The position numbers and the translations under genes were made by a program. This document shows, piece after piece, positions 1 through 6,527 of a DNA stretch of 10,195 bases. Source of the stretch: Acidimicrobiia bacterium (GTDB lineage Bacteria > Actinomycetota > Acidimicrobiia > Spongiisociales > SHLN01); contig JABDOU010000411.1 of NCBI GenBank assembly GCA_013043085.1, forward strand, positions 1 through 10,195, read 5' to 3'. The stretch's first letter is position 1; each line of letters starts with the position of its first letter. The notes below the pieces were generated by a model. It worked only from the letters and a program-made list of their open reading frames with translations. It made no database searches and was not told the origin of the DNA.

Positions 1-2
1 GC

Positions 3-30
3 CCCGGCCGACCCTGACGGATCGGCCGGG
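3..30 (-). terminator. GC-rich hairpin after the EEP nuclease gene
   Basis: A perfect 9-bp inverted repeat (cccggccga at 3-11, tcggccggg at 22-30) with a 10-nt loop lies 26 nt beyond the stop codon of the minus-strand nuclease gene. No T-run is visible on either side, though the minus-strand downstream flank is outside the window. It probably ends transcription of that gene, but it could equally serve a plus-strand gene left of the window. Confidence 0.55.
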
Positions 31-56
31 AGCACCGTTCGGTGTGAGCCCGCTCC

Positions 57-1289
57 TCAGTTAACCCGAACGTCGATCCAAACCAATCGATGATCCGACG
101 ATGGGAACGGGAACGTTCCCACGAGCGGAAACAACGGATCGGTCGAAAGTGGCCAGAACACGCCGGCATCGACAATCTTCATGTTCTTGCGCGGCAGCAC
201 ATAGTCGGCCCGAAGGTTCCCTGGCGCCGAATCGGAGAAGTCGGCGGTGTCAAAGGCTGGATCACTGAGATGCGCCGCATTCGCTCCACCCTGCAAAGCC
301 GCCTGCTCAGTGCCACCAGGACTCGCGGGTGTCACTTTTGTATTCACTTTCGGATGATCCAGCAGTTGCTGGATCGCACCCGGGATGCTGTCACCGTCCA
401 ACGGGTCCGAGTTCTGGTCGCCGGCGATCACAAACCGGGCATTGCCTGCAAGACCGCCATAGTCGCCGTTGTCGTCGTAGATGTAACTACTCCGCCCTGG
501 GTGCACGTAGTCAGCCCAGAAGCGGATTTCATCGTGGTTGCGGGTTCCGTTGCGATCCTCCGGACCATCGAACACCGGCGGCGTTGGGTGGCTCACCAGG
601 AAATGCACGGTTTCGCCCGCGATGTCGATCGGCACGTCCCAGTGGCTCTTCGACGACAGCCGGAAGGAATCCAACTCGGGGCCGGGCGTGTACCAATCCG
701 CCGGTGCCGCGGTACTTGGGTCGTCGGGGAGCAGAGCGCCCGGCATGTCTTTCCACTTGAAGAACTGGAAGGTTCTCACGCTGGCGTAGTCGATCGGGTA
801 CATCGACAGCACCGCCATCCCGAATTGGCCCGGGAAGAACCCGAACCCGTACGAGTCATTTGGGACGAAGTCGCCGGCGGCACCGCTGTTGTCGTAGTCA
901 AAGCCCGAGAAGATGCCGGTGTTGGAGGGCGCGATGTATGTATACGGGTACACGATTGGCGCCGCGTCTCCGTGTGGCACAGACAGGTAGTTGGTCTGGA
1001 AGTCGGCGAGGGCGGCCGGGTCGAAGTCGAACTCGTTGATCAACAAAACCTCGGGACGAACTCGCTGAATGATCTCGGCGATCGTGTCGGGCTGCGCGCT
1101 CCCTGGCGCTGCCAGCTCGGCACCGAGCGCTCCGGCACTGAACCGGTTGAGCGAGGCGTTGAACGTGGCGAACCGAACCTCTGGGGGCGGACTGCCTTTG
1201 CCGTCACCTCCCGCAAACGCAGCCGGAGCAAGTGCCGCTCCGATCATGGCAACCATGACGCTGATTATCAACAGTCGTCTTCTTCTCAT
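57..1289 (-). CDS. Secreted endonuclease/exonuclease/phosphatase (EEP) family protein
   Basis: This 410-residue protein is probably a secreted metal-dependent phosphodiesterase or nuclease. It starts with an Arg-rich n-region (MRRRR), a hydrophobic stretch at about 6-22 and an AFA-G site near 24-27, typical of a signal peptide. EEP motifs occur in order: FATFNASLNR (Asn44), LLINEFDFD (Glu86), FLVSHPTPP (His234), IAGDQNSDP (Asp291, Asn293), RADYVLP (Asp362) and SSDHRLVW (Asp399-His400). These match the metal-binding and catalytic positions of the DNase I-like fold. The start at 1289 is chosen because the signal peptide begins there and a purine-rich Shine-Dalgarno (GGAAGGAAG, 1298-1306) sits 8 nt upstream; the frame is open for 57 more codons but that part does not resemble a secreted protein. 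Substrate is not shown by sequence: nucleic acid is likely, phosphoesters or lipids possible. It shares an upstream element with the larger nuclease gene at 1775-4402. Confidence 0.9.
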   Translation of the reverse strand: MRRRRLLIISVMVAMIGAALAPAAFAGGDGKGSPPPEVRFATFNASLNRFSAGALGAELAAPGSAQPDTIAEIIQRVRPEVLLINEFDFDPAALADFQTNYLSVPHGDAAPIVYPYTYIAPSNTGIFSGFDYDNSGAAGDFVPNDSYGFGFFPGQFGMAVLSMYPIDYASVRTFQFFKWKDMPGALLPDDPSTAAPADWYTPGPELDSFRLSSKSHWDVPIDIAGETVHFLVSHPTPPVFDGPEDRNGTRNHDEIRFWADYVHPGRSSYIYDDNGDYGGLAGNARFVIAGDQNSDPLDGDSIPGAIQQLLDHPKVNTKVTPASPGGTEQAALQGGANAAHLSDPAFDTADFSDSAPGNLRADYVLPRKNMKIVDAGVFWPLSTDPLFPLVGTFPFPSSDHRLVWIDVRVN

Positions 1290-1477
1290 GCGCTCGACTT
1301 CCTTCCATCGATTGAATCGTGATCTTGTCCATACGCCGGAGCCGAACGGACCTTCAGCGGTCCACATGCCGTCGTGACCCCCATGGGATCGTTGCCGATC
1401 GAGATGGGAAACTGCATCATTAGGGGGAATGTGTCGACGTGGGTGCAGATCTCTACCCACGCGTCTTTCATGAGCAT
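1286..1477 (-). CDS. Possible small leader ORF ending at the nuclease start
   Basis: A 63-codon frame (MLMKDAWVEICTH...) lies between the shared promoter element and the EEP nuclease gene, and its TGA overlaps the nuclease ATG as ATGA (1286-1289). The overlap would allow translational coupling. Against it, there is no clear Shine-Dalgarno before 1477, a frame of this size can occur by chance, and the nuclease has its own ribosome site. The frame is open without a stop back to a TAA near 1549, but that stretch has no good start codon. I recognise no family. Confidence 0.2.
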   Translation of the reverse strand: MLMKDAWVEICTHVDTFPLMMQFPISIGNDPMGVTTACGPLKVRSAPAYGQDHDSIDGRKSSA

Positions 1478-1539
1478 GTGATAAACGACCCGGTCGGCAA
1501 CCGCACTTTCAAACTCCTCAGCGAGGGTTCCGAATACGG

Positions 1540-1611
1540 GCGACCCTCCTTACTCCACAAACAACCCTAATACCACTATGGGTGGGTGCGCGGCATTGTA
1601 AGCGGTAACAC
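1540..1611 (-). promoter_or_regulatory. Shared promoter/operator element, copy 1
   Basis: This 72-nt stretch matches 4436-4508 with about 64 of 73 aligned positions identical. Read on the minus strand, the best conserved blocks are GTGTTACCGCT-ACAATGCC, CACCCACCC, TAGTGGTATTAGGGTTG and GGAGTAAGGAGGGTCGC. The middle block holds an imperfect ACCC...GGGT dyad and a TGGTATTAG string resembling an extended -10 box. It lies about 250 nt upstream of the EEP nuclease start, against 34 nt for the second copy, which favours a transcriptional role over an RNA element tied to the start codon. The regulator is unknown. Confidence 0.65.
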
Positions 1612-1719
1612 AGATCGGGAACAGCCGCTACTGACCGTCGCGAACGTGAAGGTCGTGGCGAGCAGTTATGCGCTGTCGGGGACCCAGGAGTCGGTACCGC
1701 TGCATTATCGCCGCCGTCG

Positions 1720-1750
1720 ATCCACTCACGACTGTCTGTCGTGAGTGGAT
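1720..1750 (-). terminator. 13-bp perfect hairpin after the ExeM-type nuclease
   Basis: The arms 1720-1732 (atccactcacgac) and 1738-1750 (gtcgtgagtggat) are perfect complements around a 5-nt loop, 24 nt beyond the stop codon of the large nuclease gene. There is no T-run after the stem on the minus strand. A stable stem right behind a gene is most simply a terminator or 3'-end stabiliser of the U-tract-less kind seen in high-GC bacteria. Confidence 0.7.
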
Positions 1751-1774
1751 ACACGTGAATGCGTCTGGGTGGCT

Positions 1775-4402
1775 TTACAGATTTCTTTGTAAGACCTCGG
1801 CCTTGTCCGTCAACGAACCGCCTTGATCCGCCATCAAAATATCGGCTCCAACGAAGTTGTTCACCTGAGTGATGAACGCGTTCACGATTGGGATGGCACT
1901 TTGACTCTGGCCGCGATCGAGCTGTCGCTGCGCCGATTCCAGGTGGCGAGTCAATGCATTCGCTTGACCCTGGTTGAGTGCGCCGTCGGCCTTTAGACCG
2001 GCCACCTCGTCAACCAGCGCCGCGAAAATGCTGGCGATGTCTGCATCGAGGTCGAGACCGACAAGAACCGGATCGTGATCCGAAGCCCGAAAGGCGTCCT
2101 CAGCAAAGATGGCATCCTGACCGTCCGATTTGAAGCTCGTGTCGTAATCGAGAAGATCGGGCTCATCGGCATTGATCTGCCACACGCTGGTACCGGTCAC
2201 CTGCGATGCCAACGAATCGTTGGCAAGGGCGTGATCGAGATATCCGAGCTGGCCGCTGAACAAGAACGAGTAGGCGAATTCGCCACCGAACTGCGCGACC
2301 AGATCGGTGTAGCTCGCATCGGTGAGTGCGGTGATCGGGTCCTCTTTGTCGTAGGCATTGAGATCACCGACGATGAGTATGTCGCTCTGACCGCTATTGG
2401 TAGGGTCGCTTGCGAGCCAGTTGGCGAGCGCAACGGCGGCATCGGTGCGCACACCGTTGCAGTTGCCCTGACCGTTTGGATCGGTGGGATCGCCAACATC
2501 CGCGCACGACGAACCCTTCGACTTGAGGTGGTTAACAGCCACGGTTACCACACCTCCCCCGCTGCGATCGAGGAAGCTCTGGGCCAGCACCGGACGGTTC
2601 TTGGTGTCATCGAAGCTGGGATCGACACTGCTGTCGAGGATGGCGAAATTACCGAGGGGCAGCGCTGCGGCCGGACGGTAGATGAAGCCAACCTTGATAG
2701 CGTCCGTGCCGATCGTACCCGTGTCGATGTAGTCGTAGCTGCCGGCGCCGAAAATATCGTTCAGCCCGGCGACGATGTCGGCCAGAGGCGAAACGCCGGT
2801 GGAGTTCTCCATCTCTATGAGACCAACGACATCGGCGTCGAGACCGGCGAGGGCTTCGAGGATCTTGGCACGCTGACGGTCGAACTCCTCGGCGTTGTCG
2901 GCGCCACGGCAGCCCTGGGTCCCGTCTGGCCCGCAAGTATTGCGCGAAGCGCCCTCGTCAAGCGTCAAGAAGTAGTTGAGCACGTTGAAACTGGCGACCT
3001 CGAGACTGCCGCCGACCGGCTGAGGTGCAGGCGGACGATCGTTCACCGCGGTGTAGTTCGCGGCATCGGTCGGCTGTATTCGATAGAGACCAAAGGTGTT
3101 TGAGACCACTCCGACCGTGTCGGTAACGAGATCGCCGCCGCGGAAGCGGTTGCTCAGGCTGAACGGATCACCGTTCGGGTGACGCGTGACCTCGGGATTC
3201 TGTACGGTGAGGCCATCGTCGAGCGTGATTACGCTGCGAGCGTTGAGATCGGCCAATGCGATCGCTTCGGCACTTCCGGGAGCGAACACGCCGGTCGGCT
3301 GGAACAGGCGGTCCGGGGCAAGCACGATCTCGACGAAGCGGTCGTAGTTGAAGTACTCGACGATGGTCAGCGACTGCGGAAGACGCACCAGCATGCCCTC
3401 AAACGCCTCGGGCGCATCGGTGGCTGCAAACGGCAGGGTGACGTCCGTAGCCGCAGGCAATGGGGCCGAACCCGTTACCACAACGACCGGGTTTGTGAGT
3501 TGGGTCTCGAGCGACGACCCTCCCGAAGTCGAGAATTCGGCGACGGTGGCGGTGACCTCGACGAGATCGCCCACTGCGACGTCGACGAGAGGGTCGCTTC
3601 CTTCAAACACGAAGATGCCTTCCGAAGTGAGGCTGTCACCGTCGGCTTGAACATCCTCCTCCTGGATGAAGAAGCCGTTGAGATCGCCGTCACTGCCGAC
3701 ATCGTCCTGGAAGTCGCCCACGACGACGCCCTCGACGATTACCTCGACCCCTACCAGCGGGCTGGTGGCGCCAGTGCCCTGGATCTCGTGGATCAGGACG
3801 GGCACGGCCGGACTCGGCGGGCTGCAATCATTCGTCGCACCCGGGGTGCCGAGATCGCCGGCACCGAAGAGTGTTCCGGCGGTGCACCAGTTGGCGCCAA
3901 CATTGTTATCGAGTGTCGGATCGCTGAGAGACATCGAGGCGCCGTTCGGATCGGGAAAGGTGACACCGTTGTCCCACTCGACCCGGTCGATTTCAATGGA
4001 GACGCCATCGGTCAGCACGAGCTCGTCGGCGCCATTGGCGAGGAAGAAGGAAGCGCCGTAATTATAACCGACAGTCACCCCGCCATTGGTCCCCGAGTTG
4101 CTGTTATTGCCCAGAACGAGGTAGCCGTCTGCCGGCACCAGCAAGGGGCCGCCGTTATTGATGACGTGTGAATCGAAGTCGTTGTCGGCGATTGTCCAAC
4201 CATCGATGTCGATTGCGTTGCTCGTCGAGTTGTACAGTTCGAACCATTCACCGTTGCTGTCGGACACGGCGGACGGGTTCTGCATGATCTCATTGATGAC
4301 GATCGCACCGTGTGCGTCCGCAGAAGCACCGATCGCAGGTATCAGCGTCAGCGCCATAGCCATCGAAACAAACAGCGCGATAATTCGCCTTCGAGCACTC
4401 AT
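1775..4402 (-). CDS. ExeM/NucH-type extracellular nuclease with lamin-tail and FIMAH domains
   Basis: This 875-residue protein is a predicted secreted endonuclease that degrades extracellular DNA or RNA. A signal peptide covers about 1-30 (RRR n-region, hydrophobic core, ASADA). A lamin-tail domain follows at about 32-190 (IVINEIMQNP, GEWFELYN, DIDGWTIAD), then an OB-fold-like region at about 200-455 typical of ExeM/NucH nucleases. The EEP catalytic domain spans about 466-787: SFNVLNY (Asn473), GLIEMEN (Glu530), VNHLKSKG (His625), GDLNAYDKEDP (Asp680, Asn682), YLDHAL (Asp723-His724) and ASDHDPV (Asp775-His776). All expected catalytic residues are present. Residues about 790-875 match a FIMAH domain (GALNQGQANALTRHL, QRQLDRG). 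I see no cell-wall sorting signal, so release into the medium is likely. The start at 4402 has a strong Shine-Dalgarno (GGGAGGA, 4409-4415) 6 nt upstream. Expression is probably driven by the shared element at 4436-4508. Confidence 0.93.
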   Translation of the reverse strand: MSARRRIIALFVSMAMALTLIPAIGASADAHGAIVINEIMQNPSAVSDSNGEWFELYNSTSNAIDIDGWTIADNDFDSHVINNGGPLLVPADGYLVLGNNSNSGTNGGVTVGYNYGASFFLANGADELVLTDGVSIEIDRVEWDNGVTFPDPNGASMSLSDPTLDNNVGANWCTAGTLFGAGDLGTPGATNDCSPPSPAVPVLIHEIQGTGATSPLVGVEVIVEGVVVGDFQDDVGSDGDLNGFFIQEEDVQADGDSLTSEGIFVFEGSDPLVDVAVGDLVEVTATVAEFSTSGGSSLETQLTNPVVVVTGSAPLPAATDVTLPFAATDAPEAFEGMLVRLPQSLTIVEYFNYDRFVEIVLAPDRLFQPTGVFAPGSAEAIALADLNARSVITLDDGLTVQNPEVTRHPNGDPFSLSNRFRGGDLVTDTVGVVSNTFGLYRIQPTDAANYTAVNDRPPAPQPVGGSLEVASFNVLNYFLTLDEGASRNTCGPDGTQGCRGADNAEEFDRQRAKILEALAGLDADVVGLIEMENSTGVSPLADIVAGLNDIFGAGSYDYIDTGTIGTDAIKVGFIYRPAAALPLGNFAILDSSVDPSFDDTKNRPVLAQSFLDRSGGGVVTVAVNHLKSKGSSCADVGDPTDPNGQGNCNGVRTDAAVALANWLASDPTNSGQSDILIVGDLNAYDKEDPITALTDASYTDLVAQFGGEFAYSFLFSGQLGYLDHALANDSLASQVTGTSVWQINADEPDLLDYDTSFKSDGQDAIFAEDAFRASDHDPVLVGLDLDADIASIFAALVDEVAGLKADGALNQGQANALTRHLESAQRQLDRGQSQSAIPIVNAFITQVNNFVGADILMADQGGSLTDKAEVLQRNL

Positions 4403-4417
4403 CGAGGTTCCTCCCGG

Positions 4418-4432
4418 TCAATGAGGGCACAT
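4418..4432 (-). CDS. Possible five-codon leader ORF (MCPH-stop)
   Basis: Between the shared promoter element and the large nuclease gene, the minus strand reads ATG TGC CCT CAT TGA, preceded by a GGGAGG ribosome-site-like string inside the element. It ends 15 nt before the nuclease ATG. The other copy of the element has no ATG at the equivalent place, so the mini-ORF is not conserved and may be chance. Confidence 0.15.
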   Translation of the reverse strand: MCPH

Positions 4433-4435
4433 AGT

Positions 4436-4508
4436 GCGACCCTCCCTTACTCCGCGCCCAACCCTAATACCACTAAGGGTGGGTGTGGGGCATTGTCAGC
4501 GGTAACAC
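4436..4508 (-). promoter_or_regulatory. Shared promoter/operator element, copy 2
   Basis: This is the second copy of the element at 1540-1611, 34 nt upstream of the ExeM-type nuclease start. Here the central dyad is better formed (ACCCT, 10 nt, AGGGT at 4461-4480), and the minus strand again carries TGGTATTAG. The whole space between the TetR stop and the nuclease start is only 116 nt, so the nuclease promoter must lie in or very near this element. Its 5' end on the minus strand overlaps the hairpin at 4490-4517. Confidence 0.7.
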
Positions 4509-4517
4509 TGACAATGC
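4490..4517 (-). terminator. Hairpin directly after the tetR stop codon
   Basis: A perfect 10-bp inverted repeat (gcattgtcag at 4490-4499, ctgacaatgc at 4508-4517) with an 8-nt loop begins 1 nt past the TAA of the TetR gene. No T-run follows. It is well placed to end the four-gene operon. It also overlaps the edge of the shared nuclease element; the left arm is conserved in copy 1 but the right arm is not, so the palindrome is specific to this site. A protein-binding operator is the alternative. Confidence 0.5.
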
Positions 4518-4518
4518 G

Positions 4519-5157
4519 TTACGAGCTCGTGTCCCCGAACAGGGCTGACATGCCCAGGAGGTTCTGGACCATGTCGGCGAACATGCCAAGGGAGTCGAAG
4601 AGGGTTTCGTTGGCCTGGTCTTTGTCGAGGTGGGTGAGAAGCTCGGCTCCCAGGAACATCGATGAGATGGCATATGCCAGGTCCTCGGTCGGGAACTGGC
4701 CGGCCAGCGGGCTGCCTTCGAGAACTGCTGTCACCGACTCGTTGACGACGTCGATCCAGGGCTGGAACTCGTCGCGAAGTCGCTTGCCCATCTCGTCGTT
4801 GCCTGCAGCACCTGCCATGAGCTGGGTGAGAACCGTGAGGTTGCCCTCATTCATGTCCTCGTGATGAAGCTCGGAACCGATCGCGACCAGCTCGGGAAGG
4901 GTCTTCAGGCCTTTGAGCCGTTCTCGATACCGCTCAATCCGCTGTTGACTGGTGTAGCTGATGGCGGCCATCAGCACTTCGTCGATCGATCCGAAGTGAT
5001 AGAAGATGAGCGCCTGATTGAAGTCACCGGCCCGGGCGATGGCGCGAGCGCTGGCCCCGGTGATACCTTCGGTCTTGAGCGTCTCGATTGCCGCCAGGAC
5101 AATGCGTTCCTTGGTATCCATCGACTTGTCCTGTTCATCCGAGAACACGGCCGTCAT
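4519..5157 (-). CDS. TetR/AcrR family transcriptional regulator
   Basis: This 212-residue protein has a typical TetR N-terminal DNA-binding domain at about 15-62: KERIVLAAIETLKTEG, then the helix-turn-helix ASARAIARAGDFNQALIFYHFGSIDEVL, with the family hallmark YHFGS at 53-57. The C-terminal ligand and dimer domain (about 75-205) is helical and gives no clue to its ligand. I chose the ATG at 5157 because it overlaps the DUF393 stop as ATGA and the next 12 codons look coding. An alternative ATG at 5121 has an AGGA site 7 nt upstream and would give 200 residues, so both are possible. The gene is last in a minus-strand operon whose promoter carries a palindrome at 6511-6527, so autorepression is a reasonable inference. 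Confidence 0.9.
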   Translation of the reverse strand: MTAVFSDEQDKSMDTKERIVLAAIETLKTEGITGASARAIARAGDFNQALIFYHFGSIDEVLMAAISYTSQQRIERYRERLKGLKTLPELVAIGSELHHEDMNEGNLTVLTQLMAGAAGNDEMGKRLRDEFQPWIDVVNESVTAVLEGSPLAGQFPTEDLAYAISSMFLGAELLTHLDKDQANETLFDSLGMFADMVQNLLGMSALFGDTSS

Positions 5158-5549
5158 GTGGCCGGCGTGCAGTCTGCGCACTTCGGTGGTCCAAGTATGG
5201 CCCCGATCGCCATGCGATGGGTGGATACCCGCTTGAAGAACCCTCCCGCCAACCCTGCCAGGATCGGGCTGGACAGACGTTCCGCCCACGGCCGCCACTT
5301 CCTCAATGCCCAGAGGCACACGAGGTAGGCGTCCGGCGATCCCCACCACATCCGTCCATCGTCGGCAACGACGACCATGTCGTCACCCAACCTGCCGAAG
5401 TCTCCGAACTGATCGATGGCGGCCGGGGATCCGGCCGCCATGACCTCGATGGGGATGTACCCGGGCTGGTGTGTCAGCCACAATGCAGAGCGACGGCACA
5501 GGTTGCAATGGGGGTCATACAACACCGTGATCGACGCCGGGCTCGTCAT
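5154..5549 (-). CDS. DCC-family thiol-disulfide oxidoreductase (DUF393)
   Basis: This 131-residue protein belongs to the DCC/DUF393 family, small thioredoxin-like proteins predicted to act on thiols or disulfides. The family signature is near the N-terminus: VLYDPHCNLCRRSALWL, with the CxxC pair at Cys15 and Cys18. Further family-like features are the DDMVVVADDGRMWWGSPDA segment (56-74) and the WALRKWRPWAERL segment (80-92). A second CxxC (Cys124, Cys127; KCADC) close to the C-terminus is an addition that could form a disulfide or bind metal. The ATG overlaps the preceding stop (ATGA, 5546-5549) and the TGA overlaps the tetR ATG (5154-5157), so translation is probably coupled. No good ribosome site of its own is visible. 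Its physiological substrate is unknown; the membrane-protein neighbours suggest work at the membrane. Confidence 0.87.
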   Translation of the reverse strand: MTSPASITVLYDPHCNLCRRSALWLTHQPGYIPIEVMAAGSPAAIDQFGDFGRLGDDMVVVADDGRMWWGSPDAYLVCLWALRKWRPWAERLSSPILAGLAGGFFKRVSTHRMAIGAILGPPKCADCTPAT

Positions 5550-6518
5550 GCTTCGACGTGCGGTTCGAGTACGCCTCGATGCAGCACGGGGGGTGCGGCG
5601 GTTTCGAGCTCCTTGCGGCTCCGGATTCGCCAGAACACGAACATGTTGACGAAGTGGATCACGCCCAGGCTCACAAGCAGAATGCCGAGCTTGCTGATCA
5701 ACAGCTCGCTCGCCTCCACCGGAGACGACGGCCGCTCCCCTGGCAGCAGCAACAGCGCGTAGCCCAGGTTCAGCATGTAGAACCCGGTCACGAGCATCCG
5801 GTTGAGCGCCTGTGCCAGCTCCTTGCGACGGCTGAACACGTCCATGAGGAACGTCTCGCCGTTCTTGTACAGGGTCTTGGCGAGCCAGACCACCAGGTAG
5901 ATCGCCACGACTCCGTAGAGGACGTAGACGATCAGTAGTTGTGTTGTCGCTTCCATTGCGACTCCTTTCGTTTTCGTTTGGAACAAGTGCTTTGGCCGTT
6001 GGACCATGTGCGATGGGATTGGGGGACGGCGCGGTCTTTCGAGGTTCTTCTGGGAAATCCCAATCATCATCGACGGTGAAGACAGCTTCACGCTTCAGCT
6101 TTCGATCGACCCGACGCGCCCCACCGATTGCAGACCAGGCCGCAAGCATCAAGTACGAGATCAGAGCGACGAGCCCCAGCGAAGGCTCGGCGAGATAGAG
6201 CCACAATCCGAGGAGCCAAAACCAGCCGCCGACGATGGTGGCTGTAACCGCGGTCTGCTTCGGATTCCGACGGTTCAAGAGTGCCACGAACGCAAATACC
6301 GGCAGGCCGAACATGATGGCGACCGGGGGCCCGAAGATTGCACCGAAGAACGGTGCTGCTATGGCGGATGTGACATCGCCACTCACGATCATCAGCCCAA
6401 TCAGGAACAAGGTGCCCGACACGGCTCCGCGCCACAGAGCCTCTATCAACCACTTGAAGAAGGTCCTGGTTCTGGGCTTCTGTCTTATGATCCGGGTTTG
6501 AGCGTTCGGTTTAAGCAT
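5154..6518 (-). CDS. Multi-pass membrane protein; frame lacks a stop and runs into DUF393
   Basis: The recognisable gene is the first part, roughly 5957-6518. It encodes about 185 residues: a basic N-terminus, hydrophobic segments at about 30-47, 52-81 (one long or two short), 90-110 and 114-134, then a charged, Pro-rich tail (VDDDWDFPEEPRK). I recognise no family. No stop codon follows: the same frame reads as Arg-rich, low-quality sequence across the 136-residue gene (5546-5956) and then enters the DUF393 gene in frame, giving a 454-codon frame ending at 5154. The middle part is clearly an out-of-frame shadow, so the fusion is probably not the ancestral product. A lost stop or a one-base indel is likely: a -1 shift after about 6085 would end at a TGA at 5932-5934. 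The ATG at 6518 is preferred over 6539, which lies upstream of the predicted transcription start. Confidence 0.55.
   Translation of the reverse strand: MLKPNAQTRIIRQKPRTRTFFKWLIEALWRGAVSGTLFLIGLMIVSGDVTSAIAAPFFGAIFGPPVAIMFGLPVFAFVALLNRRNPKQTAVTATIVGGWFWLLGLWLYLAEPSLGLVALISYLMLAAWSAIGGARRVDRKLKREAVFTVDDDWDFPEEPRKTAPSPNPIAHGPTAKALVPNENERSRNGSDNTTTDRLRPLRSRGDLPGGLARQDPVQERRDVPHGRVQPSQGAGTGAQPDARDRVLHAEPGLRAVAAARGAAVVSGGGERAVDQQARHSACEPGRDPLRQHVRVLANPEPQGARNRRTPRAASRRTRTARRSMTSPASITVLYDPHCNLCRRSALWLTHQPGYIPIEVMAAGSPAAIDQFGDFGRLGDDMVVVADDGRMWWGSPDAYLVCLWALRKWRPWAERLSSPILAGLAGGFFKRVSTHRMAIGAILGPPKCADCTPAT
5546..5956 (-). CDS. Small three-helix membrane protein of unknown function
   Basis: This 136-residue protein has three clear hydrophobic segments at about 7-27, 53-72 and 87-109, with charged loops (KNGETF, SRRKELAQ, RIRSRKELE). 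It has no signal peptide apart from the first helix and no catalytic motif I recognise. The start at 5956 is supported by a strong Shine-Dalgarno (AAAGGAG, 5962-5968) 5 nt upstream, and the frame further upstream does not look coding. The stop overlaps the DUF393 ATG. Since DUF393 follows directly with coupling, the two products may work together, perhaps with this protein as a membrane partner; that is inference. Confidence 0.85.
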   Translation of the reverse strand: MEATTQLLIVYVLYGVVAIYLVVWLAKTLYKNGETFLMDVFSRRKELAQALNRMLVTGFYMLNLGYALLLLPGERPSSPVEASELLISKLGILLVSLGVIHFVNMFVFWRIRSRKELETAAPPVLHRGVLEPHVEA

Positions 6519-6527
6519 TTGCTTTAA
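6511..6527. promoter_or_regulatory. Palindrome at the operon start, candidate TetR operator
   Basis: On the plus strand ttaagcatttgctttaa contains AAGCA-TT-TGCTT, a 5-bp inverted repeat with near-symmetric TTAA flanks. It touches the -10 box and covers the expected transcription start and start codon of the minus-strand operon, where a bound repressor would block initiation. Since the operon ends with a tetR gene, it is a good candidate for its operator. Confidence 0.45.

Larger units (their letters stand above)
1290..1774. other. Intergenic region between the two nuclease genes
   Basis: This 485-bp gap holds, from left to right, the Shine-Dalgarno of the EEP gene, a 63-codon minus-strand frame of doubtful status (1286-1477), one copy of the shared promoter element (1540-1611) and a 13-bp hairpin (1720-1750). 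If transcription starts at the shared element, the EEP mRNA has a long leader of roughly 250 nt. Between 1612 and 1719 I see nothing recognisable. Confidence 0.6.

Noticed and set aside
90..1322. Long plus-strand frame of 410 codons opposite the EEP nuclease
   Set aside because: It is antisense to a gene with complete catalytic motifs and a signal peptide; its product is Arg/Val-rich without domain motifs.
1518..1754. Minus-strand frame of 78 codons between the nuclease genes
   Set aside because: It runs through the 13-bp hairpin and the shared promoter element, so it is not a plausible coding region.
2075..4171. Two plus-strand frames of 342 and 330 codons opposite the large nuclease
   Set aside because: Both are antisense shadows created by the codon bias of the real gene; no recognisable domain and no ribosome site.
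1540..4508. Shared 73-bp element as ends of a transposon
   Set aside because: The copies are direct, each lies in a promoter position, and there is no transposase or target duplication between them.
5158..5349. N-terminal extension of the TetR gene to 5349
   Set aside because: It is an out-of-frame reading of the DUF393 gene; TetR proteins begin shortly before the helix-turn-helix.
6006..6527. Plus-strand frame of 173 codons opposite the membrane protein
   Set aside because: The minus-strand frame has clear membrane helices and its own promoter; the plus frame is charged and low quality.
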